Positions 1 through 7,830 of a stretch of 64,000 nucleotides of DNA are shown in pieces. The notes under the pieces are model-generated. The model worked only from the letters and a program-made list of their open reading frames with translations. It ran no database searches and had not been told where the DNA came from. Each line of letters starts with the position of its first letter. The first letter of the stretch is position 1. The position numbers and the translations under genes were made by a program. Location of the stretch: assembly GCF_039540575.1 (NCBI RefSeq), contig NZ_BAABFC010000022.1:23140-87139 (forward strand), read 5' to 3'. Source of the stretch: Pseudaeromonas paramecii (GTDB lineage Bacteria > Pseudomonadota > Gammaproteobacteria > Enterobacterales > Aeromonadaceae).

Positions 1-683
1 CGCCGCTGGCCCCCCTGCTCCACCGCCAGATCCGCCAGCAGCTCCAGGTAGTTGAGCGCCCGGCGGGCATCCCCCTCCACCAGTCGCACCAGCCCGTCCA
101 GGGCACCGGGAGCAAACTCAAGCCCCTGCCCCGCCAAGCCACGCTCATCGGTGAGCGCCTGCTGGATCACGGCGGCAATCTCCTCGTCGCTCAGGCGCTT
201 GAGCAGATAGACCCGGGCCCGGGAGAGCAGGGCGTTATTGAGTTCGAAGGAGGGATTTTCGGTGGTGGCGCCCACGAAGATGATGGTGCCATCCTCGATG
301 TGCGGCAGGAAGGCATCCTGCTGGCTCTTGTTGAAGCGGTGCACCTCATCGACAAACAGCAGGGTGCGCCGGCCTCGGTATTGGTTGTCCTTGGCCCGGT
401 CGATGGCGGCACGGATCTCCTTGACCCCGGAGGTCACCGCCGAGAGCCGCTCCACCTCCGCCTGACAGCACAGGGCCATCAGCTCGGCCAGTGTGGTCTT
501 GCCGGTACCGGGCGGCCCCCAGAGGATCATGGAGTGACACTGGCCGGCCTCCAGGGCACGGCGCAGTGGCTTATCCGGCCCCAGCAGGTGAGACTGACCT
601 ATGTATTGCTCCAGCCGCTGGGGCCGCATCCGGGCCGCCAAGGGGCGAAAGTCCGGGGCGAAGTCCAGGCTGAGATTACCCAT
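1..683 (-). CDS. rarA: Replication-associated recombination protein RarA (MgsA), C-terminus outside window
   Basis: AAA+ ATPase of the clamp-loader family that acts at stalled replication forks. The visible 227 residues start MGNLSLDF and carry Walker A (GPPGTGKT, about residues 51-58), Walker B with FVDEVHRFNK and the sensor region GATTENPSF, which are typical of RarA. The gene runs off the left edge, so the C-terminal tetramerisation part is not seen. Its ATG (681-683) overlaps the lolA stop in a TGATG arrangement, so it is probably translationally coupled to lolA at the end of the lrp-ftsK-lolA-rarA run. The order lolA-rarA is usual in gammaproteobacteria. Confidence 0.95.
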   Translation of the reverse strand, partial: MGNLSLDFAPDFRPLAARMRPQRLEQYIGQSHLLGPDKPLRRALEAGQCHSMILWGPPGTGKTTLAELMALCCQAEVERLSAVTSGVKEIRAAIDRAKDNQYRGRRTLLFVDEVHRFNKSQQDAFLPHIEDGTIIFVGATTENPSFELNNALLSRARVYLLKRLSDEEIAAVIQQALTDERGLAGQGLEFAPGALDGLVRLVEGDARRALNYLELLADLAVEQGGQR

Positions 684-1297
684 CAGCGTTGATCGTCCAC
701 CGTGACGCCCTTGGGCACCTCAAAGCGGAACGTGCCGGCCTTTACCACTGGCTGGGCATTGTACTGGCTCAGCTCGAATTCGCTGCGCTGGCCCTGGGTC
801 TCATTGACCTCGAAGCGACTCAGTTGACCGTTCTGGCCAAAGATGAGACGCAACGACTCGATGCGCTGCCCCTTTTGCTTGCTGGTCACGGTGAAGGCGT
901 TCTCCTCCTTGAGCACATCGTAGCGGGCCCAGAGGGAGGGATCCGTGCTGGAGATGAGCAGGAAGGGGGTGTTGACCACCGCATCGGCCAGTGTGGTGAT
1001 GGAAACCTGCTCGACGAAGGGATCATAGAGCCATACCGACTTGCCATCGGAGAGGATCAGGCTTTCATCCGGTTGTTGGGTCTCCCAACGGAAGCGATCC
1101 GGACGGGACACCAGCAGCTCACCGCTGGCTTGCTGCAGCGGCTGCCCCTCCACATCAAACACCTGCTGCTGAAAATGCGCCGAGAACTGCTTCACCTGAC
1201 CCAACAAGGTCTTAAGCTCCTGGGCATCGTCGGCCCAGGAAGGCAGCAGATAACCGGCCAGCAGGGCCGCGGTCAACAAGCGAACTGTCTTCTTCAT
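683..1297 (-). CDS. lolA: Outer-membrane lipoprotein carrier protein LolA
   Basis: Periplasmic chaperone that takes lipoproteins from the LolCDE complex at the inner membrane to LolB at the outer membrane. The 204-residue product has a clear Sec signal peptide (positive MKK start, hydrophobic stretch, cleavage after Ala22 in PSWA) and the length normal for LolA. The body contains the family pattern with FRWETQQPDES and WLYDPFVEQVS. It lies two bases downstream of the ftsK stop and overlaps rarA, so the three genes look co-transcribed. Confidence 0.97.
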   Translation of the reverse strand: MKKTVRLLTAALLAGYLLPSWADDAQELKTLLGQVKQFSAHFQQQVFDVEGQPLQQASGELLVSRPDRFRWETQQPDESLILSDGKSVWLYDPFVEQVSITTLADAVVNTPFLLISSTDPSLWARYDVLKEENAFTVTSKQKGQRIESLRLIFGQNGQLSRFEVNETQGQRSEFELSQYNAQPVVKAGTFRFEVPKGVTVDDQR

Positions 1298-1299
1298 GC

Positions 1300-3846
1300 T
1301 TAATCTCTCATGGGCGCCGGTGCCAGCACTTCCCGCTGGCCATTGGAGCCGGGTGGACTCACGATTCCCTGGGCCTCCATCTGGTCCACCAGACGGGCCG
1401 CACGGTTGTAACCTATCTTGAAACGCCGTTGTACGCTGGAAGTAGAGCCCCGGCGGGACTCCACCACGAAGGCCACCGCCTCGTCAAACAAGGGATCCAG
1501 ATCCTCACCGTTGAGATCCGGCTGCTCACCCGGCAACAGGCTCTCCGCCGTCACCTCGCCGTTCAAGATCTCGTCGATATAGTTGGGTTCGCCTCTGAGC
1601 TTCCAGTCCGCCACCACCTTATGCACCTCGTGGTCATCCACGAAAGCGCCGTGCACCCGGGTCGGCGTACTGTCGCCGGCTGGCAGATAGAGCATGTCCC
1701 CCATGCCCAGCAGGGATTCGGCCCCCGGCTGATCGAGTATGGTACGGGAGTCAATCTTCGATGAGACCTGGAATGACACCCGGGTGGGGATGTTGGCCTT
1801 GATGAGGCCGGTGATCACGTCCACCGACGGCCTCTGGGTAGCCAGCACCAGGTGGATGCCGGCCGCCCGTGCCTTCTGGGCGATCCGGGCGATGAGCTCC
1901 TCCACCTTCTTGCCGACGATCATCATCATGTCGGCGAATTCGTCGATGATCACCACGATACTGGGCAGGGTTTCCAGGTCCGGTGCCTCTTCATCGAAGG
2001 AGTCGCCGGGTCGCCAGAAGGGATCCTTGATGGGATTACCGCTGGCCTGGGCCGCCGCCACCTTGGCGTTGAAGCCCTTGAGGTTACGCACCCCCATGGC
2101 CGACATCAGCTTGTAGCGTCGCTCCATCTCCCCGACACACCAGCGCAGGGCGTTGGCGGCGTCCTTCATGTCGGTGACCACCTCGGTCAACAGATGCGGA
2201 ATGCCTTCATAGACCGACAGCTCCAGCATCTTGGGGTCGATCATGATGAAGCGCACCTGTTCCGGCGTGGCCTTGTAGAGCATGGAGAGGATCATGACAT
2301 TGACCCCGACGGACTTACCGGAGCCCGTGGTACCCGCCACCAGCACGTGGGGCATCTTGGCCAGGTTCACCACCACGGACTCGCCGGCGATGTCTTGGCC
2401 CAGCACCATGGTCAGGGGGTTGTCCGACTGCCGGAAGCGCTCTGAGTCCAGCACCTCCTTGAGATAGACGGTCTGCCGATGACGGTTGGGCAACTCGAGT
2501 CCCACGTAGGGCTTGCCGGGGATCACCTCCACCACCCGCACACTCACCGCCGACAGGGAGCGGGCCAGGTCCCGAGACAGGCCGGTGATCTTGCTGGCCT
2601 TCATGCCAGGGGCCAGCTCCAGCTCAAACCGGGTGATCACAGGACCCGGATAGACACCCACCACCTTGGCCTGCACGTTGTAATCGGCCAGCTTGGCTTC
2701 CACCAGACGGGCAATCCGCTCCAGTTCATCCGGGCTCATCATGCTCTGACGCACCGGCGGCGTATCCAGCAGGTTCAGCGACGGCAACTCCCCCAGGGGT
2801 TTGGGTCTGGGTTTGGGCACTACCAGCGGCTGAGGTTGACTGCTGGGTCCAGTCGCGGGCCGACTGGGTGCCGGCTCGGCACTGTCTGTGCCCCAGGGCA
2901 GGCTCACATCATCGTCATCGTCCGCCACCGACAGCCCCATGACGGGGGTAAAGTCGGCCTCGACCTTGGCCGGTTGACGCGGGGGCGTCGGGGCCGGCGT
3001 CTCATGCAGGGCACCCAGATCGATGGCCGGCTCCCAGTCATCCTCATCCTCGTCGCTCAGTGCCAGGGACGGCTCGGCCGCCACAGTACGCTTGGCCGGC
3101 GCAAAGCGGGGTGCCGGCTTGACGGGCACCTCGGCACGCGGGGTAACAAAGCGGGACGCTGACGGCATTTCCTCGTCATCATCTTCATCATCGAAGAATT
3201 CTTCAGGCCCAACGGCCGGAGCCGGGCGACGGACTAGACGACGGAACACCTCGCCGGGCTGAGTGAAGAGCTGCAGGCTGCCGGTCACCGCCAGACCCAG
3301 GTATTCGGCGATCATCAACCAGGACCAGCCGGTAAACAGCGTGATACCGGTAGCAGTGGCACACAAGAGCACCAGGGTCGTGCCCAGATCGCCAAACAGC
3401 GGATGCAGCTGGGTACCAAGCATGTCGCCCACCAGACCACCACAACTAAAGCTGTGAATGTCCGGGAAGTGCATGCTGCCCAGTCCCGCCATGCCTAGAT
3501 ACAACACTAGGAAGCCGACCAAGCGCAGCCCCAGGGTGAAGTAGTTAACACTGGTCAGCCGATAGGGCCGCCAGAAGATGCTCCAGCCAATAAACACCAG
3601 CAAGGCCGGCAGCAAGTAAGCAAAGATCCCAAAGATGAAGAAACAGAGATCGGCGGTCCAGGCACCGGCTGCGCCGGCGGAGTTATGGATCTTGCCGCCC
3701 CAGGCGGTCTGGGACCAGCCCGGATCGGAGGGATGATAGGTCAGCAGGGCCAGCAGCAGGAACAATGCTCCCAGGCTCAGAACGATGAGTCCCGTTTCAA
3801 AAATGCGCTGTAAACCTGAAATGGGAGTGAACTTCCTCGCGGTCAA
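1300..3846 (-). CDS. ftsK: DNA translocase FtsK
   Basis: Couples septum formation to chromosome dimer resolution by pumping DNA toward dif/XerCD. The 848 residues contain an N-terminal part with four to five membrane segments (about 17-195), an acidic and proline-rich linker (about 210-350), a RecA-like motor with Walker A GTTGSGKS at 505-512 and Walker B VVIIDEFADM, and a C-terminal winged-helix gamma domain for KOPS reading. The linker is much shorter than in E. coli. The start is TTG (3844-3846), chosen because AAGGAG lies six bases upstream and no in-frame ATG is better placed. The gene follows lrp, as in many gammaproteobacteria. Confidence 0.97.
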   Translation of the reverse strand: MTARKFTPISGLQRIFETGLIVLSLGALFLLLALLTYHPSDPGWSQTAWGGKIHNSAGAAGAWTADLCFFIFGIFAYLLPALLVFIGWSIFWRPYRLTSVNYFTLGLRLVGFLVLYLGMAGLGSMHFPDIHSFSCGGLVGDMLGTQLHPLFGDLGTTLVLLCATATGITLFTGWSWLMIAEYLGLAVTGSLQLFTQPGEVFRRLVRRPAPAVGPEEFFDDEDDDEEMPSASRFVTPRAEVPVKPAPRFAPAKRTVAAEPSLALSDEDEDDWEPAIDLGALHETPAPTPPRQPAKVEADFTPVMGLSVADDDDDVSLPWGTDSAEPAPSRPATGPSSQPQPLVVPKPRPKPLGELPSLNLLDTPPVRQSMMSPDELERIARLVEAKLADYNVQAKVVGVYPGPVITRFELELAPGMKASKITGLSRDLARSLSAVSVRVVEVIPGKPYVGLELPNRHRQTVYLKEVLDSERFRQSDNPLTMVLGQDIAGESVVVNLAKMPHVLVAGTTGSGKSVGVNVMILSMLYKATPEQVRFIMIDPKMLELSVYEGIPHLLTEVVTDMKDAANALRWCVGEMERRYKLMSAMGVRNLKGFNAKVAAAQASGNPIKDPFWRPGDSFDEEAPDLETLPSIVVIIDEFADMMMIVGKKVEELIARIAQKARAAGIHLVLATQRPSVDVITGLIKANIPTRVSFQVSSKIDSRTILDQPGAESLLGMGDMLYLPAGDSTPTRVHGAFVDDHEVHKVVADWKLRGEPNYIDEILNGEVTAESLLPGEQPDLNGEDLDPLFDEAVAFVVESRRGSTSSVQRRFKIGYNRAARLVDQMEAQGIVSPPGSNGQREVLAPAPMRD

Positions 3847-4004
3847 ACCCGACTCCTTGATGCACGACTAACAAAAACGGCAGGCAGGGCCTGCAAAATT
3901 GGGCGCTATTATACCCGGAGGGAGTTGCCAGTATACAAATAGGAAATGAGCGGCCAAGCCGCTCAGTTAACGCCCATCTGTGACCATCCGCCAACCGTCA
4001 TGAC

Positions 4005-4496
4005 TCAACGGTTGTTAATCACCAGCCGATTGGTCTGTTTGACTTCTTCCATCACCACATAGGTACGGGTGTCATTCACGCCGGGGAGACGCAGCAGGGT
4101 TTCCCCCAGCAGGCGACGATAGGCAGACATGTCCGATACCCGGGTCTTGAGCAGGTAATCGAAGTCACCCGAGACCAGATGACACTCCTGGATCTCCTCC
4201 AGGGTCTGAACCGCCTTGTTGAATTGCTCGAACACGTCAGGGGCACCACGGTTTAAGGTGATCTCGACGAATACCAGCAGGGAGGCATCCAGATAATGGG
4301 GATTAAGAATGGCGGTGTAGCCTTCGATAAACCCCTGCCGTTCCAGGCGACGCACCCGCTCCAGACAGGGTGTAGGGCTGAGTCCTACCCGTTTTGACAG
4401 TTCAACATTCGAAATGCGGCCATCCTTTTGCAGCTCGTTAAGAATGTTGCGATCTATCCTGTCAAGCTCCCTCAGTCTACTGTTCTCTTCCAGCAT
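4005..4496 (-). CDS. lrp: Leucine-responsive regulatory protein Lrp
   Basis: Global feast/famine transcription factor. The 163-residue protein is nearly identical to E. coli Lrp over the helix-turn-helix (DGRISNVELSKRVGLSPTP, about 27-45) and the C-terminal RAM ligand-binding domain (ECHLVSGDFDYLLKTRV). The N-terminal ten residues differ. ATG at 4494-4496 is preceded by AGGATGG. It lies upstream of ftsK on the same strand with 158 bp between them and is divergent from trxB. The long shared intergenic region is where autoregulation would be expected, but I do not mark individual Lrp sites because its motif is too degenerate. Confidence 0.98.
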   Translation of the reverse strand: MLEENSRLRELDRIDRNILNELQKDGRISNVELSKRVGLSPTPCLERVRRLERQGFIEGYTAILNPHYLDASLLVFVEITLNRGAPDVFEQFNKAVQTLEEIQECHLVSGDFDYLLKTRVSDMSAYRRLLGETLLRLPGVNDTRTYVVMEEVKQTNRLVINNR

Positions 4497-5009
4497 ATTA
4501 TTCCATCCTTTGACTTACTTTTAGAGATTATCTCCGCATTGTTATAAGTTCAGTCACCCAAACTGTCAACCAGCGACAGAGATCAAATTATCGTGCTCCG
4601 ACCAGATTAAAAAACCACCCAATGCCATGGGAGCCGCCAGATGCAATCTAAATAAAAATACACAATGTTCGCATAGCTATTGCGTGAAGCAGTCTACGTG
4701 ATCCCGCAGCCCGAGACCATAGGGGAATGGCCGTTTTCTCGACAAATATATGGCAAGCTAGCCGCCATGCGATGCTTTTGGCCAGCGTTATCACGTTTAT
4801 ATTGGCGATTGCCACATACCCTGTGGTTAAGCCAAGGTTGATACAGGGCCCACACCAAGGAGGCATATGCATATGAATGCATAAAAATCGCATCACCAGC
4901 GCTATGCCACAGCCATATAACATTTCGATTACCTTTATCTCCTCTCCATTCTTTACCCCTCAAAGCCATTTCCCTACAATCGGGACTCTTCGTTGAAAAG
5001 GAATACGTC
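4497..5009. other. Long AT-rich intergenic region between lrp and trxB
   Basis: These 513 bases separate the divergent lrp and trxB genes and are visibly richer in A/T than the flanking genes. No convincing protein gene was found: the open frames present lack family-like composition. A strong AAGGAGG at about 4857-4863 precedes only ATG codons opening frames of three to five codons. A plausible trxB promoter is at the right end. The remainder probably holds the lrp promoter and its regulatory sites. Confidence 0.6.
4952..4980 (+). promoter_or_regulatory. Candidate sigma-70 promoter of trxB
   Basis: A -35-like TTTACC (4952-4957) and a -10 TACAAT (4975-4980, five of six consensus bases) are separated by exactly 17 bases. 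Transcription would start near 4987, about 23 bases before the trxB ATG. This is pattern matching only. Confidence 0.55.
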
Positions 5010-5963
5010 ATGAGCCAAATCAAGCACGCCAAGCTGCTGATCCTGGGGTCTGGTCCTGCGGGATACACAGCCGCCGTCTATGCCGCCCGCGCCAACCTCA
5101 ATCCGGTCCTGATCACCGGGATGCAGCAAGGCGGACAGCTGACCACTACCACTGAGATCGAGAACTGGCCTGGCGATGCCGAAGGCCTGACAGGTCCAGG
5201 CCTGATGGATAAGATGAAGGCTCACGCCGAGCATTTCGACACCGAGATCATCTTCGACCACATTACCGAAGCGCGGCTGGACCAGAAGCCCTTCTACCTC
5301 AAAGGCGATAGTGGCGAGTACAGCTGTGATGCCCTGATCATTGCCACCGGAGCCTCGGCCCGTTATCTGGGGCTGCCCTCAGAGAGCGCCTTCATGGGGC
5401 GTGGTGTTTCGGCCTGTGCCACCTGCGACGGCTTCTTCTATCGCAATCAGAAGGTGGCCGTGGTGGGAGGAGGTAACACCGCCGTGGAAGAGGCCCTGTA
5501 CCTGGCCAACATCGCTTCCGAGGTGCATCTGATCCACCGCCGTGACGGCTTTCGCGCCGAGAAAATCCTGCTCAAACGCCTGCAGGACAAGGTAGAGCAA
5601 GGCATCATCAAGCTGCACGTTCACCGAACCCTGGAAGAAGTGCAGGGTGACGAGATGGGGGTCACCGCCCTGCAGCTCAAGAGCACCCAGGATGGCAGCC
5701 TGGAGCAGCTGGAGGTCATGGGGGTGTTTATCGCTATCGGTCACAGCCCCAATACCGCCTTGTTTGAAGGTCAGCTGGAGATGAATCACGGCTATCTCAA
5801 GGTCAAGAGCGGCAGCGAGGGCTTTGCCACCCAGACCAGTATTCCCGGGGTCTTTGCCGCCGGGGATGTGGCGGATCACATCTATCGCCAAGCCATCACC
5901 TCTGCCGGCACCGGCTGTATGGCGGCCCTGGATGCAGAGCGTTACTTGGACGGGCAAGGCTAG
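5010..5963 (+). CDS. trxB: Thioredoxin reductase TrxB
   Basis: NADPH-dependent flavoprotein that reduces thioredoxin in the cytoplasm. The 317-residue product has the FAD-binding GSGPAG (13-18), the redox pair CATC (Cys136 and Cys139), the NADPH-binding GGGNTA (153-158) and the C-terminal FAD motif GVFAAGDV. Length and motif order are those of low-molecular-weight bacterial enzymes. AAAGGA stands ahead of the ATG. A strong terminator follows, so it appears to be a single-gene unit. Confidence 0.98.
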   Translation: MSQIKHAKLLILGSGPAGYTAAVYAARANLNPVLITGMQQGGQLTTTTEIENWPGDAEGLTGPGLMDKMKAHAEHFDTEIIFDHITEARLDQKPFYLKGDSGEYSCDALIIATGASARYLGLPSESAFMGRGVSACATCDGFFYRNQKVAVVGGGNTAVEEALYLANIASEVHLIHRRDGFRAEKILLKRLQDKVEQGIIKLHVHRTLEEVQGDEMGVTALQLKSTQDGSLEQLEVMGVFIAIGHSPNTALFEGQLEMNHGYLKVKSGSEGFATQTSIPGVFAAGDVADHIYRQAITSAGTGCMAALDAERYLDGQG

Positions 5964-5982
5964 ATAGTCTCCCGTCCAACCC

Positions 5983-6012
5983 AAGGGTGTGAACCGGCTT
6001 CACACCCTTTTT
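5983..6012 (+). terminator. Rho-independent terminator after trxB
   Basis: An 11-bp perfect stem (5983-5993 with 5999-6009) with a short loop is followed by a T run, 20 bases after the trxB stop codon. Confidence 0.9.
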
Positions 6013-6082
6013 GTTTGTGGTTTACCTTGGCTGACGGCTCGGTTAGTGTGCCTAACGCGGTCGTCTTATTACGGAGTACAGC

Positions 6083-6784
6083 ATGGAGCTGGTGCAGCTG
6101 GACGAGTCTGAACTGGCGTTTCCGCCAGTGGAGCTGGCCCTAAGCCAGCCCAACGGCTTGTTGGCCATCGGCGGTGATCTGAGCCCACAACGGATCTTGC
6201 TGGCCTACCGTCAGGGCATTTTTCCCTGGTTTGGTGCCCATCAACCCATTCTCTGGTGGTCCCCCGATCCGCGTGGTGTGCTGCAGCCTGACGCCATGCA
6301 TTGTTCCCGCTCGCTGCAAAAGCAACTCAGACGCCAGACGGTGAGCTGCTGGATTAACCGGGACTTTGCCCAGGTCATTGCCGCCTGTGCGGCTCCTCGA
6401 CGGGATTGTGAAGACACCTGGATCAGCCAGGAGATGCAGCAGGCCTATTTGCAGCTGCACAGCCTGGGACTGGCACATTCGATAGAAATATGGCGGGATG
6501 AACAGCTGGTAGGCGGCCTGTATGGCCTGGCCGTCGGCAGTCTGTTCTGCGGTGAATCCATGTTTTCCCGAGATACCAACGCCTCCAAGCTGGCGCTCTA
6601 TTATTTATGTCGCCACTGGCACAGGTGGGGCGGTCGCTTGATCGACTGCCAGATGCAAAATAGTCATTTGGAGACACTTGGCGTGGTAGAGTGGCCTAGG
6701 GCGCGCTTCATGGCACAGCTGGCCAGATGCCGGGATGAAACCATAGACCCCGCCTGTTGGCGGTATCAAGAGGTAATAGTGTGA
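6083..6784 (+). CDS. aat: Leucyl/phenylalanyl-tRNA-protein transferase Aat
   Basis: Adds Leu or Phe from aminoacyl-tRNA to proteins with N-terminal Lys or Arg, marking them for ClpS/ClpAP. The 233 residues show the family landmarks FPWFGAHQPILWWSPDPR, the GGLYGLAVGSLFCGESMFS block and a C-terminal IDCQMQNSHLETLG. Its stop overlaps the GTG start of the next gene, which encodes a second N-end-rule transferase, so the pair forms one operon. ClpA and ClpS, which consume its products, are encoded 1.5-4 kb away. Confidence 0.97.
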   Translation: MELVQLDESELAFPPVELALSQPNGLLAIGGDLSPQRILLAYRQGIFPWFGAHQPILWWSPDPRGVLQPDAMHCSRSLQKQLRRQTVSCWINRDFAQVIAACAAPRRDCEDTWISQEMQQAYLQLHSLGLAHSIEIWRDEQLVGGLYGLAVGSLFCGESMFSRDTNASKLALYYLCRHWHRWGGRLIDCQMQNSHLETLGVVEWPRARFMAQLARCRDETIDPACWRYQEVIV

Positions 6785-7494
6785 CTGAGATGGCCCTGAA
6801 GGTAGGGTTAACCCCGGAGCAAAAGTGCAGCTATCTAGCGGAACAACGGGAGCGCCTCATGGTGTTGCTGGATCCCAATCGCCTCTCTCCGACCAGCTAT
6901 GAAGAACTGCTCAAGGCAGGATTCCGTCGCAGTGGCGATGATCTCTATCGCCCCCATTGCCAAGGATGTCAGGCTTGCTGTTCGTTACGCATTCCGGTGG
7001 ATGAGTTTACCCCGGATCGCCGCCAACGCCGTATTCTGCGACGCAATCAGGATCTCTCCTTCACCCTGAGTCACCAGGATAAGCCCGAATATTATGACCT
7101 CTTTTGTCGCTACATCAGTCTGCGACACAAAGACGGCACCATGTATCCCCCCAGCCGCAAACAGTACGACGGGTTTTTGCTGTGCAGCTGGATGCCCCCG
7201 CTGTTCATGGAATTTCACTCCGGCCACCGACTCATCGCCGTCGCCATCACGGACGCCATGCCTAACAGCCTCAGTGCCATGTACACCTTGTTTGAACCGG
7301 AAGAAGAGTCCCGTTCATTGGGCGCCTACGCCATTCTCAGCCAGATAGCCCTGGCGCGCCGCATGCGCAAACAGTGGCTCTATCTGGGTTACCAGATAGA
7401 GGCATGTCGCAAGATGAATTACAAAACCCAATACCTGCCCCATGAACAACTCATTGAGCAAGAGTGGAAAAAAACACCCTGTCCCGCTGAGTGA
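6781..7494 (+). CDS. bpt: Aspartate/glutamate leucyltransferase Bpt (ATE-type)
   Basis: Transfers Leu to N-terminal Asp or Glu, creating a bacterial N-degron. The 237-residue product has the N-terminal Cys-rich motif of the ATE1 N-domain (YRPHCQGCQACCSLRIPV) and the C-terminal GNAT-like part with YLGYQIEACRKMNYK. I choose the GTG at 6781-6783 because it overlaps the aat stop codon (GTGA) and AAGAGGT lies just upstream. The frame is open a little further upstream, but only from a TTG inside aat. This is the Vibrio-type Bpt. Confidence 0.94.
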   Translation: MTEMALKVGLTPEQKCSYLAEQRERLMVLLDPNRLSPTSYEELLKAGFRRSGDDLYRPHCQGCQACCSLRIPVDEFTPDRRQRRILRRNQDLSFTLSHQDKPEYYDLFCRYISLRHKDGTMYPPSRKQYDGFLLCSWMPPLFMEFHSGHRLIAVAITDAMPNSLSAMYTLFEPEEESRSLGAYAILSQIALARRMRKQWLYLGYQIEACRKMNYKTQYLPHEQLIEQEWKKTPCPAE

Positions 7495-7561
7495 ACTTTA
7501 CACTCACCACTAAATCCGGCATGATCCGCACGTTTTTTATAGAGGCTATCTCGAGGATTAA

Positions 7562-7780
7562 ATGGCGAAAGAAGACAGTATTGAGATGCAAGGTACCATT
7601 TTGGAAACCCTGCCAAACACCATGTTCCGTGTTGAACTGGAAAACGGCCATGTGGTGACCGCTCACATCTCAGGCAAGATGCGCAAAAACTACATTCGTA
7701 TCCTGACCGGCGACAAAGTTACCGTTCAGCTGACCCCGTACGATCTCTCCAAGGGCCGCATCGTTTTCCGCTCTCGCTGA
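7562..7780 (+). CDS. infA: Translation initiation factor IF-1
   Basis: A 72-residue single OB-fold protein that binds the 30S A site during initiation. The sequence from MAKEDSIEMQGTILETLPN to the end is essentially the canonical gammaproteobacterial IF-1. GAGGATTAA precedes the ATG. It stands alone between bpt and a bidirectional terminator, not in a ribosomal operon, as is usual in this group. Confidence 0.99.
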   Translation: MAKEDSIEMQGTILETLPNTMFRVELENGHVVTAHISGKMRKNYIRILTGDKVTVQLTPYDLSKGRIVFRSR

Positions 7781-7791
7781 TTCCGCCAAAT

Positions 7792-7819
7792 ACAAAGCCC
7801 GGCATCTGCCGGGCTTTGT
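7792..7819. terminator. Bidirectional terminator between infA and clpA
   Basis: A perfect 13-bp inverted repeat (7792-7804 with 7807-7819) lies between the convergent infA and clpA genes. It ends in A/T-rich sequence on both sides, so it can serve both strands. Confidence 0.85.
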
Positions 7820-7830
7820 CTATTTAGGCA

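Noticed and set aside
4648..5068. Minus-strand open frames of 91 and 124 codons in the lrp-trxB gap
   Set aside because: Products are Cys/Trp/His-rich without a domain pattern and lack ribosome-binding sites; one runs into trxB in antisense.
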